Source: an uncultured Clostridia bacterium (lineage in GTDB: Bacteria > Bacillota > Clostridia > Oscillospirales > Acutalibacteraceae). Taken from it: DNA of 34,179 nt. The notes under the pieces are model-generated. The model ran no database searches. It was not told where the DNA came from and saw only the letters and a list, made by a program, of their open reading frames with translations. The position numbers and the translations under genes are program-made. This document shows positions 1-8,956 of the stretch, piece by piece. The stretch lies in assembly GCA_946184925.1 (NCBI GenBank), contig CAMHHL010000017.1, positions 1-34,179 on the forward strand, given 5' to 3'. Position 1 is the first letter of the stretch. Every line of letters starts with the position of its first letter.

Positions 1-1070
1 TTTCCGTCCGCAAGTGTGATTGTTACATCAGTCTTACCCTTTTTCAACGCGGAAACCGTTCCGGTTTTCGTAACCGTTAAAACCTGGGAATCGCCGGATT
101 TGAAATTTGTAATTTTACTGTCGTTGACCTTTAGATTTATTTTACTGCCGCAATTTAGCTTTCCGGCTCGCAAAAGTTTTTCGCTTTTAGGAAGATAATA
201 ATTTACCGAAAAAAGATTTGAAAGGGTACTTAAACGAGAGTTGAATTTGTCTTTTTCAGTATATAAAACATTGAGCTTAAAGCCGCTGACCTTTCCCTTA
301 TACGTATATCCAAAACGCTTGTTGCTGGAACCGTACAGTAAAACGTCCTCCGGCAGCCGTAAGCTTTTCAGGCTATCGCACCCGTAAAAAGCTCCGGGAT
401 AAACGCGCTCGACTGCATCCGACATAGTGACGGAGTTCAGTAATTTGCAATTAAAGAATGCTTCTCGAGGTATTTGGGACATAGTCGAGGGTAAAACAGC
501 GCTTCTTAAATATGAACAGTTCTCGAACGCGCAGTCGCCCAATTTGAGCACATTATCGGGAACTACAACCGACTTCAACAATGAATCGGAACAAAACCAG
601 TCCCCTATGCTCACAACCGATTTAGGAATATCGATACTTTTTATACTTGTGCCTGTAAATACATTGTTACCAATAGAGAGCAAGTTCCTAGGAAGTTTTA
701 TACTCGAAAGCTTTGAGCGTCCGTCAATTTCGGTATCGGAATAAAATGCACAATTACCTATGCTGACTACAGAATCGGGCACAATTACCTTTTCTGAAGG
801 AACATCATCATAGAAAAACAGATAATCTCCAAGCTGTTTTACAGGCTTGCCGTCGATTTCGGATGGAATTACAAACCATCCGTCTGCGTTAATATACTCG
901 TCAACAAGTTCTCCATCTGAAACGAAACCAGTAAGACGTATAAACTCATTGTTAATCACTTTATATTTAAAAACGCCATCGTCGGTTAAAGCACCTGTGC
1001 TTGCATTCACCACTGACGAGAACGACAGGCAAATTAACACGGTCAGAAATACAGAAATAATTCTCTTCAT
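1..1070 (-). CDS. BspA-like leucine-rich-repeat surface protein, C-terminus cut off by window edge
   Basis: The frame is open from an ATG at 1070 to the window edge (356 codons) with no stop, so the 3' end is missing. Residues 1-24 look like a signal peptide (MKRIISVFLTVLICLSF, then VVNA). About residues 95-250 carry at least six degenerate repeats of the LRR_5 (BspA) type, such as IVPDSVVSIGNCAF, KLPRNLLSIGNNVF and VVPDNVLKLGDCAF. The end of the visible part resembles a bacterial Ig-like (BIG2) domain, with VTKTGTVSALKKGKTDV. The protein is probably secreted and may bind surfaces or host material, which is a family-level inference. It has the same architecture as the protein at 19519-21378, so the two are likely paralogues. 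The Shine-Dalgarno before the ATG is weak. Certainty is high for the family and low for the role. Confidence 0.85.
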   Translation of the reverse strand, partial: MKRIISVFLTVLICLSFSSVVNASTGALTDDGVFKYKVINNEFIRLTGFVSDGELVDEYINADGWFVIPSEIDGKPVKQLGDYLFFYDDVPSEKVIVPDSVVSIGNCAFYSDTEIDGRSKLSSIKLPRNLLSIGNNVFTGTSIKSIDIPKSVVSIGDWFCSDSLLKSVVVPDNVLKLGDCAFENCSYLRSAVLPSTMSQIPREAFFNCKLLNSVTMSDAVERVYPGAFYGCDSLKSLRLPEDVLLYGSSNKRFGYTYKGKVSGFKLNVLYTEKDKFNSRLSTLSNLFSVNYYLPKSEKLLRAGKLNCGSKINLKVNDSKITNFKSGDSQVLTVTKTGTVSALKKGKTDVTITLADG

Positions 1071-1112
1071 AATAATCATTCCAATCATAAAACAAGCTTA
1101 TTTTATAGTTTT

Positions 1113-1141
1113 ATTATATCACAATATAACATAATCATCAA
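1113..1141 (-). promoter_or_regulatory. Promoter of the left BspA-like gene
   Basis: On the minus strand TTGATG (1136-1141) is followed by 17 bp and TATAAT (1113-1118). A TGA directly before the -10 makes it an extended -10. It lies about 43 bp upstream of the ATG in an AT-rich gap. Read from sequence only. Confidence 0.65.
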
Positions 1142-1210
1142 TAAATAATAACAACAAACATTTCTATAGGTTATTAAAATAATATATAACAGTCACAAAA
1201 TAATTCACAC

Positions 1211-1247
1211 TTTTTTGTAAACAAAAACCGCCGCCCGAAGGCGGCGG
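1211..1247 (-). terminator. Rho-independent terminator of the ior-paaK-ACT operon
   Basis: On the minus strand an 8-bp perfect GC stem, CCGCCGCC / GGCGGCGG (1228-1247), with a TTCG loop is followed by TTTTTGTTT. It begins 10 bp after the stop of the ACT-domain gene. Confidence 0.93.
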
Positions 1248-1257
1248 AAAACATTTA

Positions 1258-1689
1258 TTACAGCGTTGAAATATCATCCTCGGTAACGAGCTTAAATCCG
1301 TTATCGGCAAGGAGCTTCTCGGCGGAAGCATTGTCGTCAACACGGATTACAACGTAGGCGTTCTTCTTGGAAACCGAAATAAACGCGTAGAGATAGTCAA
1401 TGTTGATTCCGGCGTCACCGACGATTCTCACCGCTTTGGCAAGTCCGCCGGGTTCGTCGCTAACGGCAACTCCTACAACCTCGGTCGTTTTTACAAAGAG
1501 GTTGCGGTCAGCAAGCTTTTGCTTGGCGGTTTCGACGTCGTCTACAATCATTCTGATAAGACCGAACTGCTGAGTCTCCGCCATGCACATTGCGCGGATG
1601 TCAATCTGAGCGTCCGAAATTGCGTCGGTTACCTCGGCAAGTGTGCCGGGTTTGTTTTCTACAAATACGGATAACTGTCTGATAGCCAT
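1258..1689 (-). CDS. Tandem ACT-domain protein
   Basis: This 143-residue protein consists of two ACT domains and nothing else. The first is about residues 4-65 (LSVFVENKPGTLAEVTDAI) and the second about 70-138 (GVAVSDEPGGLAKAVRIVGD). ACT domains bind small ligands, usually amino acids. Stand-alone tandem-ACT proteins often sit beside phenylacetate-CoA ligase and indolepyruvate oxidoreductase genes, as here. A likely job is sensing an aromatic or branched-chain amino acid and regulating the pathway, but the ligand and the partner are not visible in the sequence. No DNA-binding or catalytic domain is present. It is the last gene of the iorA-iorB-paaK operon, 10 bp after paaK, with a strong AGGAGG Shine-Dalgarno, and is followed at once by a strong terminator. 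Confidence 0.9.
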   Translation of the reverse strand: MAIRQLSVFVENKPGTLAEVTDAISDAQIDIRAMCMAETQQFGLIRMIVDDVETAKQKLADRNLFVKTTEVVGVAVSDEPGGLAKAVRIVGDAGINIDYLYAFISVSKKNAYVVIRVDDNASAEKLLADNGFKLVTEDDISTL

Positions 1690-1699
1690 AGCTTCCTCC

Positions 1700-3016
1700 T
1701 TATATTGTGATACCTAATCTTTTTCTCTTGTCAATTACGCGGACAGCCTTACCCTCGCTGCGCTCGATGGTCTTGGGGGCGACGAGGTGAACAACGGGAC
1801 GGATTCCGAGCATTGTCTTGATTGCGGCGGAGAGCTCCTTCTCCTTCTTTGTGATATCTTTAATCTTATCGGAGAAGTCCTCGGGTTTCATCTCGACGTA
1901 GACATCGAGAGTATCGGAGTTATTGACGCGGTCAACCTCAATCTTATAGTTGGCGGCATAACCCTCGTTGAGAAGAACTGCCTCAATCTGGCTCGGGAAT
2001 ACATTGACGCCCTTGATTATCATCATATCGTCGGAGCGTCCCATCGGCTTGCACATCTTGATGAAGGTTCTGCCGCAGGAGCATTTTTCACGTGTCAGCA
2101 CGCAGATATCGCGTGTTCTGTAGCGGAGCATCGGGAAAGCGACCTTGTCGAGAGCGGTGAAAACGAGCTCACCCTTCTCGCCCTCGGGGAGAGGCTCGCC
2201 GGTTTCGGGATTGATAATCTCGGCGATGAAGTGATCCTCGTTGATGTGCATTCCTGTCTGTTCCTCGCACTCGAACGCAACGCCGGGACCGGAAATCTCT
2301 GTAAGTCCGTAGATATCATAAGCTTTGATTCCGAGGGATTTTTCAATATCGCGGCGCATTTCCTCAGTCCACGCCTCGGCGCCGAAAATACCGGATTTGA
2401 GCTTGTTGTCCTCAGGCTTGTAGCCTTTCTCGGCGAGAACCTCGCCGATATATGCAGCGTAGGAAGGTGTACAGCAGATAATAGTTGAACCGAGGTCCAT
2501 CATAAACTGAATCTGACGGTCGGTGTTGCCGCTGGACATAGGAAGTGTGAGAGAGCCGAGCTTGTGAGAGCCGCCGTTGAGACCTGCTCCGCCTGTGAAA
2601 AGTCCGAAGCCGTACGCAACCTGAACGATGTCCTCATCGCTGCCGCCGGCAGCGACAAGTGCTCTGGCGCAGCACTCGTCCCACATATCAATGTCTTCCT
2701 GAGTATAATAAGCGATTACGCGCTTTCCGGTTGTGCCGGAAGTGGAATGGATTCTTACGCAGTTTCTCAAATCTGTCGCGAGCATTCCGTAGGGATAGGC
2801 TTTTCTGAGGTCTTCCTTGGAAATAAAGGGCAGCTTGTGCAAATCCTCAATTCCTTTAATATCCTCAGGCTTTACGCCCTTCTCATCCATAAGATTACGA
2901 TAATACTCAACATTATCGTAAACGTGACGAACCTGCTTTACGAGCTTTTCGCTCTGGAGCATCTTAATCTGCTCTACAGGCATTGTCTCAAATTCCTTCT
3001 GGAAGAAATTTCCCAT
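1700..3016 (-). CDS. paaK: Phenylacetate-CoA ligase (AMP-forming aryl-CoA ligase)
   Basis: The 438-residue product matches the usual length of the PaaK family. This family forms aryl-CoA from an aryl acid, CoA and ATP through an acyl-adenylate, in the cytoplasm. The phosphate-binding motif STSGTTGK is at residues 91-98. Later come the adenylate-forming signature around DIYGLTEISGPG and the LRYRTRDI motif, and the small C-terminal AMP-binding domain is complete. The upstream iorAB genes make arylacetyl-CoA from aryl-pyruvates, so this enzyme probably interconverts arylacetates and their CoA esters; phenylacetate or indoleacetate is likely, but not proven. I chose the ATG at 3016 because AGGAG (3026-3030) lies 9 bp before it. 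An in-frame ATG at 3025 touches the Shine-Dalgarno and would add only three residues. Confidence 0.93.
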   Translation of the reverse strand: MGNFFQKEFETMPVEQIKMLQSEKLVKQVRHVYDNVEYYRNLMDEKGVKPEDIKGIEDLHKLPFISKEDLRKAYPYGMLATDLRNCVRIHSTSGTTGKRVIAYYTQEDIDMWDECCARALVAAGGSDEDIVQVAYGFGLFTGGAGLNGGSHKLGSLTLPMSSGNTDRQIQFMMDLGSTIICCTPSYAAYIGEVLAEKGYKPEDNKLKSGIFGAEAWTEEMRRDIEKSLGIKAYDIYGLTEISGPGVAFECEEQTGMHINEDHFIAEIINPETGEPLPEGEKGELVFTALDKVAFPMLRYRTRDICVLTREKCSCGRTFIKMCKPMGRSDDMMIIKGVNVFPSQIEAVLLNEGYAANYKIEVDRVNNSDTLDVYVEMKPEDFSDKIKDITKKEKELSAAIKTMLGIRPVVHLVAPKTIERSEGKAVRVIDKRKRLGITI

Positions 3017-3066
3017 CGGTATCATCTCCTAAAAATAAATTAAGCTGTACTATATGTACTCAGGCT

Positions 3067-3639
3067 TTAGTTTTTATATCCAAGCTCGAAGGCTTTAATA
3101 TTCATCTCAATGAACTGAGGCTTTACGGAATTGCGGATAGCGGCTTCCCACTTATCCTTATCCATTTCGAAGTACTTTGCAAGTCTGCCCATAAGCACGA
3201 TGTTGCAAGCCTTTGACGAGCCTGCCTCAACCGCGAGAGAAAGAGCGTCTATTGCGTCAACATGAACGCCCTTCTGCTCCATCTGCTCAAGGACATCCTC
3301 GGGATAATCGGCAGCGCCGATGATGACGGGCATCGGATCAATCTGCTGAGTGTTCACGATAACTGTTCCGCCTTTTTTGAGCTTATCAACATAACGCGCA
3401 GCCTCGAGCTTTTCAAAGCTGATGATAAAATCAGCCTCGCCGTCCTCGATGACAGGCGAATAAACCTTGTCGCCGAAACGGACATATGTAACAACGGAAC
3501 CGCCGCGCTGGCTCATTCCGTGAACCTCGCTCACCTTTACATCGTAGCCCTCGTCGACAAGAAGTCTGCCAAGCAGCTTGCTGGCGAGCAGCGAGCCCTG
3601 ACCGCCGACGCCGACAATCATAACATTCTTAGTTTCCAT
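3067..3639 (-). CDS. iorB: Indolepyruvate:ferredoxin oxidoreductase, beta subunit
   Basis: This 190-residue protein is the gamma-type domain of 2-oxoacid:ferredoxin oxidoreductases, which forms the beta subunit of IOR. It begins METKNVMIVGVGGQGSLLAS, with the glycine-rich motif GVGGQG at about residues 10-15. HGMSQRGGSV (about 40-49) is typical of the family. Together with IorA it oxidatively decarboxylates aryl-pyruvates to arylacyl-CoA and reduces ferredoxin. The ATG at 3639 is 1 bp after the iorA stop, with GAGGA upstream, which suggests coupled translation. The frame stays open further upstream, but that part overlaps the iorA ferredoxin domain and is not credible as coding sequence. Confidence 0.95.
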   Translation of the reverse strand: METKNVMIVGVGGQGSLLASKLLGRLLVDEGYDVKVSEVHGMSQRGGSVVTYVRFGDKVYSPVIEDGEADFIISFEKLEAARYVDKLKKGGTVIVNTQQIDPMPVIIGAADYPEDVLEQMEQKGVHVDAIDALSLAVEAGSSKACNIVLMGRLAKYFEMDKDKWEAAIRNSVKPQFIEMNIKAFELGYKN

Positions 3640-3640
3640 A

Positions 3641-5377
3641 TCACTGTTCCTCACTTTCAAAAGCGTCAAACGGACAAAGCTGAGCGCATACTCCGCAGCC
3701 GATGCAGAGAGTCGGGTCAACCACCGCGTGCTTATCCCTGAAGCTGATTGCCGGACAACCGAACTTCATGCAGCGTTTGCAGCTGCGGCACTTTTCTGGA
3801 TTAACTTTGAGCGGCTTCTTGGGCTTGACATACTTGAGAAGAACGCAGGGGCGGCGTGAGATAATAACGGAAGGCTCGTCCTTGGCGATTTCTTCCTTGA
3901 CGACGCGCTCACATTCCTCGAGGTTGTAAGGATCGACAACGCGCACGGAATTGATTCCGATTGACTCGCAGAGCTTTTCAAGGCTGACCTTGCCTGCCGG
4001 ATCACCCTTGATTGAGTAGCCGGTTGTGGGGTTCTGCTGATGGCCTGTCATGCCGGTGATTGAGTTGTCGAGTATAATTACAGTCGAATTGGACTGATTG
4101 TAAGCAATATTGATAAGACCGGTAACGCCGGAATGCATAAAGGTTGAATCGCCGATTACGCAGACGGTGTTTTTCTCAGTCTCCTCTCCGCCGGCAACGT
4201 TGAAGCCGTGAATACCGGAGACGGAAGCGCCCATGCAAAGCGTCATATCGAGCGCGTTGAGCGGCGCGGCGGAGCCGAGGGTATAACAGCCGATATCGCC
4301 GAGGACAGTAATCTTGTTCTTTGAAAGGACATAGAACATACCTCTGTGGGGACAGCCTGCGCACATCATCGGAGGACGAACGGGAATGTTCTCCTCGAGT
4401 TTTACGCTGTATTTATCGTCAAGGCCGAACGCCTTGGCGATGGTTTTCTGGGAGAATTCGCCTGTGATTGAAAATTTCTCCTTACCGATAACATCGACAC
4501 CGATATTGCGGCAGTGAGTTTCGATAATCGGATCAAGCTCCTCAACAACATATACGGTCTTGAGCTCTTTTGCGAAATCCCTGATGAGTTTCGTCGGGAG
4601 CGGATTGACCATGCCGAGCTTGAGCACGCTCACATCGTCACCGAAAATCTCCTTTACATACTGATAAGATGTAGATGATGTGATGATTCCGAAATCCTTG
4701 GAGCCCTTTTCCACCCTGTTGAGTTCAGAAGTCTCAGCGTAGTCTGCGAGTGCTTTGGTTCTGTCCTCAACAAAGGGATGACGGCGGATTGCGTTCGCCG
4801 GAGCCATAATGTACTTCTGAGGGTTCTTCTCATAGGGCTTTTCTGTATCGGTTGCTTTCTCGCGTGTTTCTACAATACTCTGGGAATGAGCAACTCTTGT
4901 GCACATTTTGAGGAGTACAGGTGTATCAAACTGCTCGGAAATCTCAAACGCAAGTCTCGCGAAGTCGTAGGACTCCTGAGAGTTTGAGGGTTCGAGCATA
5001 GGAATTTTGGAAGCGATTGCGTAGTGACGTGAGTCCTGCTCATTCTGGGACGAATGCATTCCCGGATCATCAGCGACGCAGATAACCATACCGCCGTTAA
5101 CGCCGGTATATGACATTGTGAAAAGCGGATCGGCCGCGACATTGAGTCCGACGTGCTTCATACAGCACGCAGAGCGCTTACCGCGAAGAGAAGCGCCGAA
5201 AGCAGTCTCGGTCGCAACCTTCTCATTGGGAGCCCACTCACAATAAGCGTCCTCGAACTTCGCAAAGCACTCGGTAATCTCTGTGCTCGGAGTTCCGGGG
5301 TAGCTGGAGATAACGGCGCAGCCGGCGTCATAAAGACCGCGGGCAACCGCAGCGTTACCGATTAAAAGTTCTTTCAA
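3641..5377 (-). CDS. iorA: Indolepyruvate:ferredoxin oxidoreductase, alpha subunit
   Basis: This 578-residue subunit carries thiamine diphosphate and two [4Fe-4S] clusters. The N-terminal domain has YPGTPSTEI (about 26-34). The TPP-binding half has GDIGCYTLG and then GDSTFMHSG...ILDNS. The C-terminal ferredoxin domain has C-x2-C-x2-C-x4-C-P (from residue 530) and C-x2-C-x2-C-x3-C-P (from 558). It converts indolepyruvate, phenylpyruvate or hydroxyphenylpyruvate plus CoA to arylacetyl-CoA, CO2 and reduced ferredoxin. I chose the TTG at 5377: AAGGGTGA lies 5 bp upstream, and the product then starts MKELLIGN like its homologues. A GTG at 5384-5386 is inside that Shine-Dalgarno. It is the first gene of the operon, with a good promoter. 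Confidence 0.95.
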   Translation of the reverse strand: MKELLIGNAAVARGLYDAGCAVISSYPGTPSTEITECFAKFEDAYCEWAPNEKVATETAFGASLRGKRSACCMKHVGLNVAADPLFTMSYTGVNGGMVICVADDPGMHSSQNEQDSRHYAIASKIPMLEPSNSQESYDFARLAFEISEQFDTPVLLKMCTRVAHSQSIVETREKATDTEKPYEKNPQKYIMAPANAIRRHPFVEDRTKALADYAETSELNRVEKGSKDFGIITSSTSYQYVKEIFGDDVSVLKLGMVNPLPTKLIRDFAKELKTVYVVEELDPIIETHCRNIGVDVIGKEKFSITGEFSQKTIAKAFGLDDKYSVKLEENIPVRPPMMCAGCPHRGMFYVLSKNKITVLGDIGCYTLGSAAPLNALDMTLCMGASVSGIHGFNVAGGEETEKNTVCVIGDSTFMHSGVTGLINIAYNQSNSTVIILDNSITGMTGHQQNPTTGYSIKGDPAGKVSLEKLCESIGINSVRVVDPYNLEECERVVKEEIAKDEPSVIISRRPCVLLKYVKPKKPLKVNPEKCRSCKRCMKFGCPAISFRDKHAVVDPTLCIGCGVCAQLCPFDAFESEEQ

Positions 5378-5416
5378 TTCTATCACCCTTAAATTAAATT
5401 TATTACATTAAAGTAT

Positions 5417-5446
5417 ATTGTATCATTAAACGACATATGTTGTCAA
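5417..5446 (-). promoter_or_regulatory. Promoter of the iorA-iorB-paaK-ACT operon
   Basis: On the minus strand a perfect TTGACA (5441-5446) is followed by 18 bp and TACAAT (5417-5422), preceded by TGA (extended -10). It lies between the dnaE stop and the iorA start. No terminator is visible for dnaE, so some read-through into iorA is possible. Confidence 0.85.
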
Positions 5447-5470
5447 ATTTTTTATTGTGGAAAAAACAGT

Positions 5471-8400
5471 CTATTTCACGACCACGTTTTCATCGCCAAG
5501 CTGATGACGGAGCTCTTTGAGCATAACATCATTCAGGCTCACCCACATATTGCGCGGAGCAATCATGCTTTTTTTGCTCTCGGTGAGGTAGAAAACAACC
5601 GGAGTGGAGCCCTCAAAAATATCAGTCACCCTGACAGCTTTCCGGTAAAGCTCGCTTTGAAGCGCGTCTATTCTGAGATAGAGTCTCGGCGGCTGCTTTT
5701 TAGGCTGAGGCTTTGGTTCAGGAGCTTTCGCGGGTTTCTCCCCTTTTACTACAGGGCGGATTTCATTCGCGAGAATCTTCGGCTCCTCATCCTCGCGGAC
5801 GCTCACCGAGCCGAAAACTTCGACGACATTGCCCTGCGCAAGAAACGCACCGCACTTTGAGAAAACATTCGGGAATACGAGCAGTTCAATCGCTCCGTAT
5901 CGGTCGTCAACAGTGACGAAAGCCATCATCTGATTGCTCTTGGTAATCTGAGTTTTCAGTTTTGAGACAATACATACGAGCCTGACATCTGTTTTGTCCT
6001 TATAATCAGAGTTCTCGGAATCGAGAATATCGCCGATTCTGTCGGCTTTTACGGCGTTGATATAGTCGGAATACTCGTCTATGGGATGACCGCTGAGGTA
6101 CATTCCGGCGACCTCGTTCTCCATGAAAAGCAGCTCGTCCTTTGAAAACTCAGAAACTGCCGGCGGCTGAGGCTCGGACGCGGTTTCATCATCGGGAGAG
6201 CCGAAGTCAAAAAGCGACATCTGACCGCGGACGTTTTTTCTGTTCTCAAACTCGAGATCGGCGAGAACATCCTTGACCATCAGCAGCATTTGACGGCGGT
6301 TGAGCCCGAGGTTATCCAGAGCACCGCATTTGATGAGGCTCTCGAGCGCCCGGCTGTTCATATTCCTGCCGTACATGCGCTTGCAGAAGTCATAGAAGCT
6401 CGTATATTCGCCTGATTCGCGTTGAGCAATTATTCCGTCAATAAACTGTCTGCCGAGGTTTTTTATGGCGAGAAGTCCGTAGCGGATATCTCTGCCTACG
6501 ACCGTAAAGCCGTAGTAGCTGGAATTAACGTCGGGCGGCAGAATCCGGATTCCGAGATTGTGGCACTCGGATATATATGTCGCGAGCTTGTTCTGATTAT
6601 CGAGCACACTCGACATCAGCGCCGCCATATACTCGCGCGGATAGTGGCATTTGAGCCACGCGGTCTGGTAGCTTACTTTGGCGTAGGCTGTGGCATGGCT
6701 TTTATTAAACGCATAGGACGCGAAGCTTTCCATCTCGTCATAAATTGCAACCGCCGTCGCGCGGTCAATTCCGCGGCGGAGACAGCCGTCAACGACAACA
6801 TTGCCGTTCTCGTCAATCAATCCTTCGATAAAAATCTGTCGTTCCTTCTCCATTACGTCGTGCTTTTTCTTGCTCATAGCGCGACGGACGATATCCGCTC
6901 TGCCAAGCGAATAGCCGGCTAACGTGCGCAGAATCTGCATAACCTGCTCCTGATAAACAATGCAGCCATAGGTTACGCGGAGAATGTTCTCGAGCAAAGG
7001 GTGCTTATAGCGGATATGCGAGGGATTGTGGCGGCAGTCGATGTAGGTCGGAATGCTGTCCATCGGACCGGGACGATAGAGCGAAATGACCGCAATCAAG
7101 TCCTCAAGGGATTCGGGACGAAGCTGCATCAGAACATTCTTCATACCCTGAGATTCAAACTGGAACACACCCTCGGTGCTGCCTAATGACATCATCTTAT
7201 ACACCGCGGGGTCACTCTCGTCAATTGATGAGATGTCAAAGTCAGGGACAGAGCGGCGAATCATCTTAACAGTGTCGTCTATAACCGTGAGATTGCGGAG
7301 ACCGAGAAAATCCATCTTGAGAAGCCCGAGCTCCTCGAGTGTTGTCATCGGATATTGAGTGAGAACGTTGCCGTCGTTATAGGTCAGCGGAACATAGTCG
7401 GACACGGGCTTTTCGGAGATAACAACTCCTGCGGCGTGCATGGTGATGTTACGCGGCATCCCCTCAATTTGCAACGCGAGGTCGATGATATTCTTGGTGT
7501 CGGGGTCGGTGTCGTATTTATTCTTTAATTCCGGAGAAAGTGAGAGAGCTTTCCCGATGGTCATATTCAGGCTGAACGGAACAAGCTTTGCGATTTTATC
7601 GACAGCGGCATACGGAATATCGAGCACACGCCCGACGTTGCGAATCGCGCCGCGGGCAGCCATTGTTCCGAACGCGACAATCTGAGCGACGTGATCCTCG
7701 CCGTACTTGCGGCGGACATATTCGATGACCTCTCCCCTTCGCTCACCGCAGAAGTCGATATCAAAATCGGGCATGCTGACACGCTCGGGATTGAGGAAGC
7801 GTTCGAAAAGAAGGTCGTATTTTATCGGGTCAACGTCGGTAATACCTATACAATAGGCGCAAAGCGAACCGGCGCCCGAGCCTCGCCCGGGACCGACGGG
7901 AATGCCCGAACGCTTCGCGTATTGAACAAAATCGCTGACAATCAGAAAGTAGTCCACAAACCCCATGCGTCTGATTGTGGAAAGCTCGTACTCCAGCCTT
8001 TCGATAAGGCTTTTGTCCGGAGCATCACCGTAGTGTCTTCTCAGTCCGCGATAGCATTCATCGCGAAAAAACTCATAGTGATCAACACCCTCGGGGAGCG
8101 GAAAGTTAGGCAGCTTGCGAACGCCAAACTCAAACTCAACGTTGCAGCGGTCGGCAATTCTCTGAGTATTGTCGAACGCTTCGGGAATATCCGGAAAAAG
8201 CGAGCGCATTTCATCCTCGGATTTAAGATAAAACTCGTCCGTTTTGAACTCCATGCGGTTGTCGTCGTGGATTGTCTTGTTGGTCTGGATGCATAGCAGA
8301 ATGCTGTGAAGCTTTGCGTCCTCTTTTTTTATATAGTGTGAATCGTTGGTGACAACCATCGGAATTCCGGTTTCACGCGAAAGGCGGATTAGGTCGGGAT

Positions 8401-8956
8401 TGATTCTGAGCTGTTCCTCGATTCCGTGGTTTTGCAATTCAATAAAAAAGTTTCCGTCACCGAAGAGTGAACGATAGTACAGCGCCTTCTGCCTTGCGGC
8501 GTCATAGTCGCCGCGGAGAAGGCATTGAGGGATTTCTCCGGCAAGGCACGCGGAAAGACAAATCAGCCCCTCGTGATACTTCTCGAGAAGCGTGTCGTCA
8601 ATTCTCGGCTTGTTATAAAAGCCCTCGGTAAAGCCGAGCGAGACGAGCTTTATTAGATTCTGATACCCTTTATTATTCTCGCAGAGCAGAACCATGTGAT
8701 AATACTGCTTGTCATACTCGGCGGTCTTGTCGAATCGGGTGCGCGGCGCGACATACACCTCGCAGCCGATGACCGGCTTGATTCCCTCACTTTTGCACGC
8801 ACGGAAAAAGTCCACGGCGCCGTACATGACGCCATGGTCGGTGATTGCGAGGGCGGTTTGTCCGAGAGATTTCGCCGCCTTTGCGATATTCTTAATTCTG
8901 CACGCGCCGTCCAGCAGACTGTACTCAGTGTGGACGTGCAAATGAGTGAATGACAT
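5471..8956 (-). CDS. dnaE: DNA polymerase III, alpha subunit
   Basis: This 1161-residue C-family replicative DNA polymerase is full length. The PHP domain comes first. Its metal ligands appear intact: HLHVH (5-9), DH (40-41), E66, H87 and NDSH (204-207), so a PHP exonuclease activity is possible. The palm has GPGRGSGAGS (from 356) and the catalytic PDFDIDF (396-402; Asp399 and Asp401), with a further acidic motif in MDFLGLRNL. After the fingers and a helix-hairpin-helix region, a C-terminal OB fold starts near SKLKTQITKSNQMMAFVTV. It is the last gene of the nusB-tsaD-like-xseA-dnaE set. Its ATG overlaps the xseA stop by 1 nt (TAATG). Clostridia normally also have PolC; whether DnaE is the main or second polymerase here cannot be told. 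Confidence 0.97.
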   Translation of the reverse strand: MSFTHLHVHTEYSLLDGACRIKNIAKAAKSLGQTALAITDHGVMYGAVDFFRACKSEGIKPVIGCEVYVAPRTRFDKTAEYDKQYYHMVLLCENNKGYQNLIKLVSLGFTEGFYNKPRIDDTLLEKYHEGLICLSACLAGEIPQCLLRGDYDAARQKALYYRSLFGDGNFFIELQNHGIEEQLRINPDLIRLSRETGIPMVVTNDSHYIKKEDAKLHSILLCIQTNKTIHDDNRMEFKTDEFYLKSEDEMRSLFPDIPEAFDNTQRIADRCNVEFEFGVRKLPNFPLPEGVDHYEFFRDECYRGLRRHYGDAPDKSLIERLEYELSTIRRMGFVDYFLIVSDFVQYAKRSGIPVGPGRGSGAGSLCAYCIGITDVDPIKYDLLFERFLNPERVSMPDFDIDFCGERRGEVIEYVRRKYGEDHVAQIVAFGTMAARGAIRNVGRVLDIPYAAVDKIAKLVPFSLNMTIGKALSLSPELKNKYDTDPDTKNIIDLALQIEGMPRNITMHAAGVVISEKPVSDYVPLTYNDGNVLTQYPMTTLEELGLLKMDFLGLRNLTVIDDTVKMIRRSVPDFDISSIDESDPAVYKMMSLGSTEGVFQFESQGMKNVLMQLRPESLEDLIAVISLYRPGPMDSIPTYIDCRHNPSHIRYKHPLLENILRVTYGCIVYQEQVMQILRTLAGYSLGRADIVRRAMSKKKHDVMEKERQIFIEGLIDENGNVVVDGCLRRGIDRATAVAIYDEMESFASYAFNKSHATAYAKVSYQTAWLKCHYPREYMAALMSSVLDNQNKLATYISECHNLGIRILPPDVNSSYYGFTVVGRDIRYGLLAIKNLGRQFIDGIIAQRESGEYTSFYDFCKRMYGRNMNSRALESLIKCGALDNLGLNRRQMLLMVKDVLADLEFENRKNVRGQMSLFDFGSPDDETASEPQPPAVSEFSKDELLFMENEVAGMYLSGHPIDEYSDYINAVKADRIGDILDSENSDYKDKTDVRLVCIVSKLKTQITKSNQMMAFVTVDDRYGAIELLVFPNVFSKCGAFLAQGNVVEVFGSVSVREDEEPKILANEIRPVVKGEKPAKAPEPKPQPKKQPPRLYLRIDALQSELYRKAVRVTDIFEGSTPVVFYLTESKKSMIAPRNMWVSLNDVMLKELRHQLGDENVVVK

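Noticed and set aside
16-1134. Three plus-strand open frames at the left edge
   Set aside because: They are antisense to a minus-strand frame that is open throughout and has a signal peptide, LRR_5 repeats and an Ig-like domain.
3640-3720. Upstream extension of iorB to 3720
   Set aside because: It would overlap the Cys-rich ferredoxin end of iorA by about 80 nt, while METKNVMIVG at 3639 matches the family start and has a ribosome site.
7691-8296. A 201-codon plus-strand open frame within dnaE, and others at 6422-6922 and 1787-2488
   Set aside because: Each is antisense to a well-conserved protein with intact motifs, and none has a Shine-Dalgarno or recognisable sequence.
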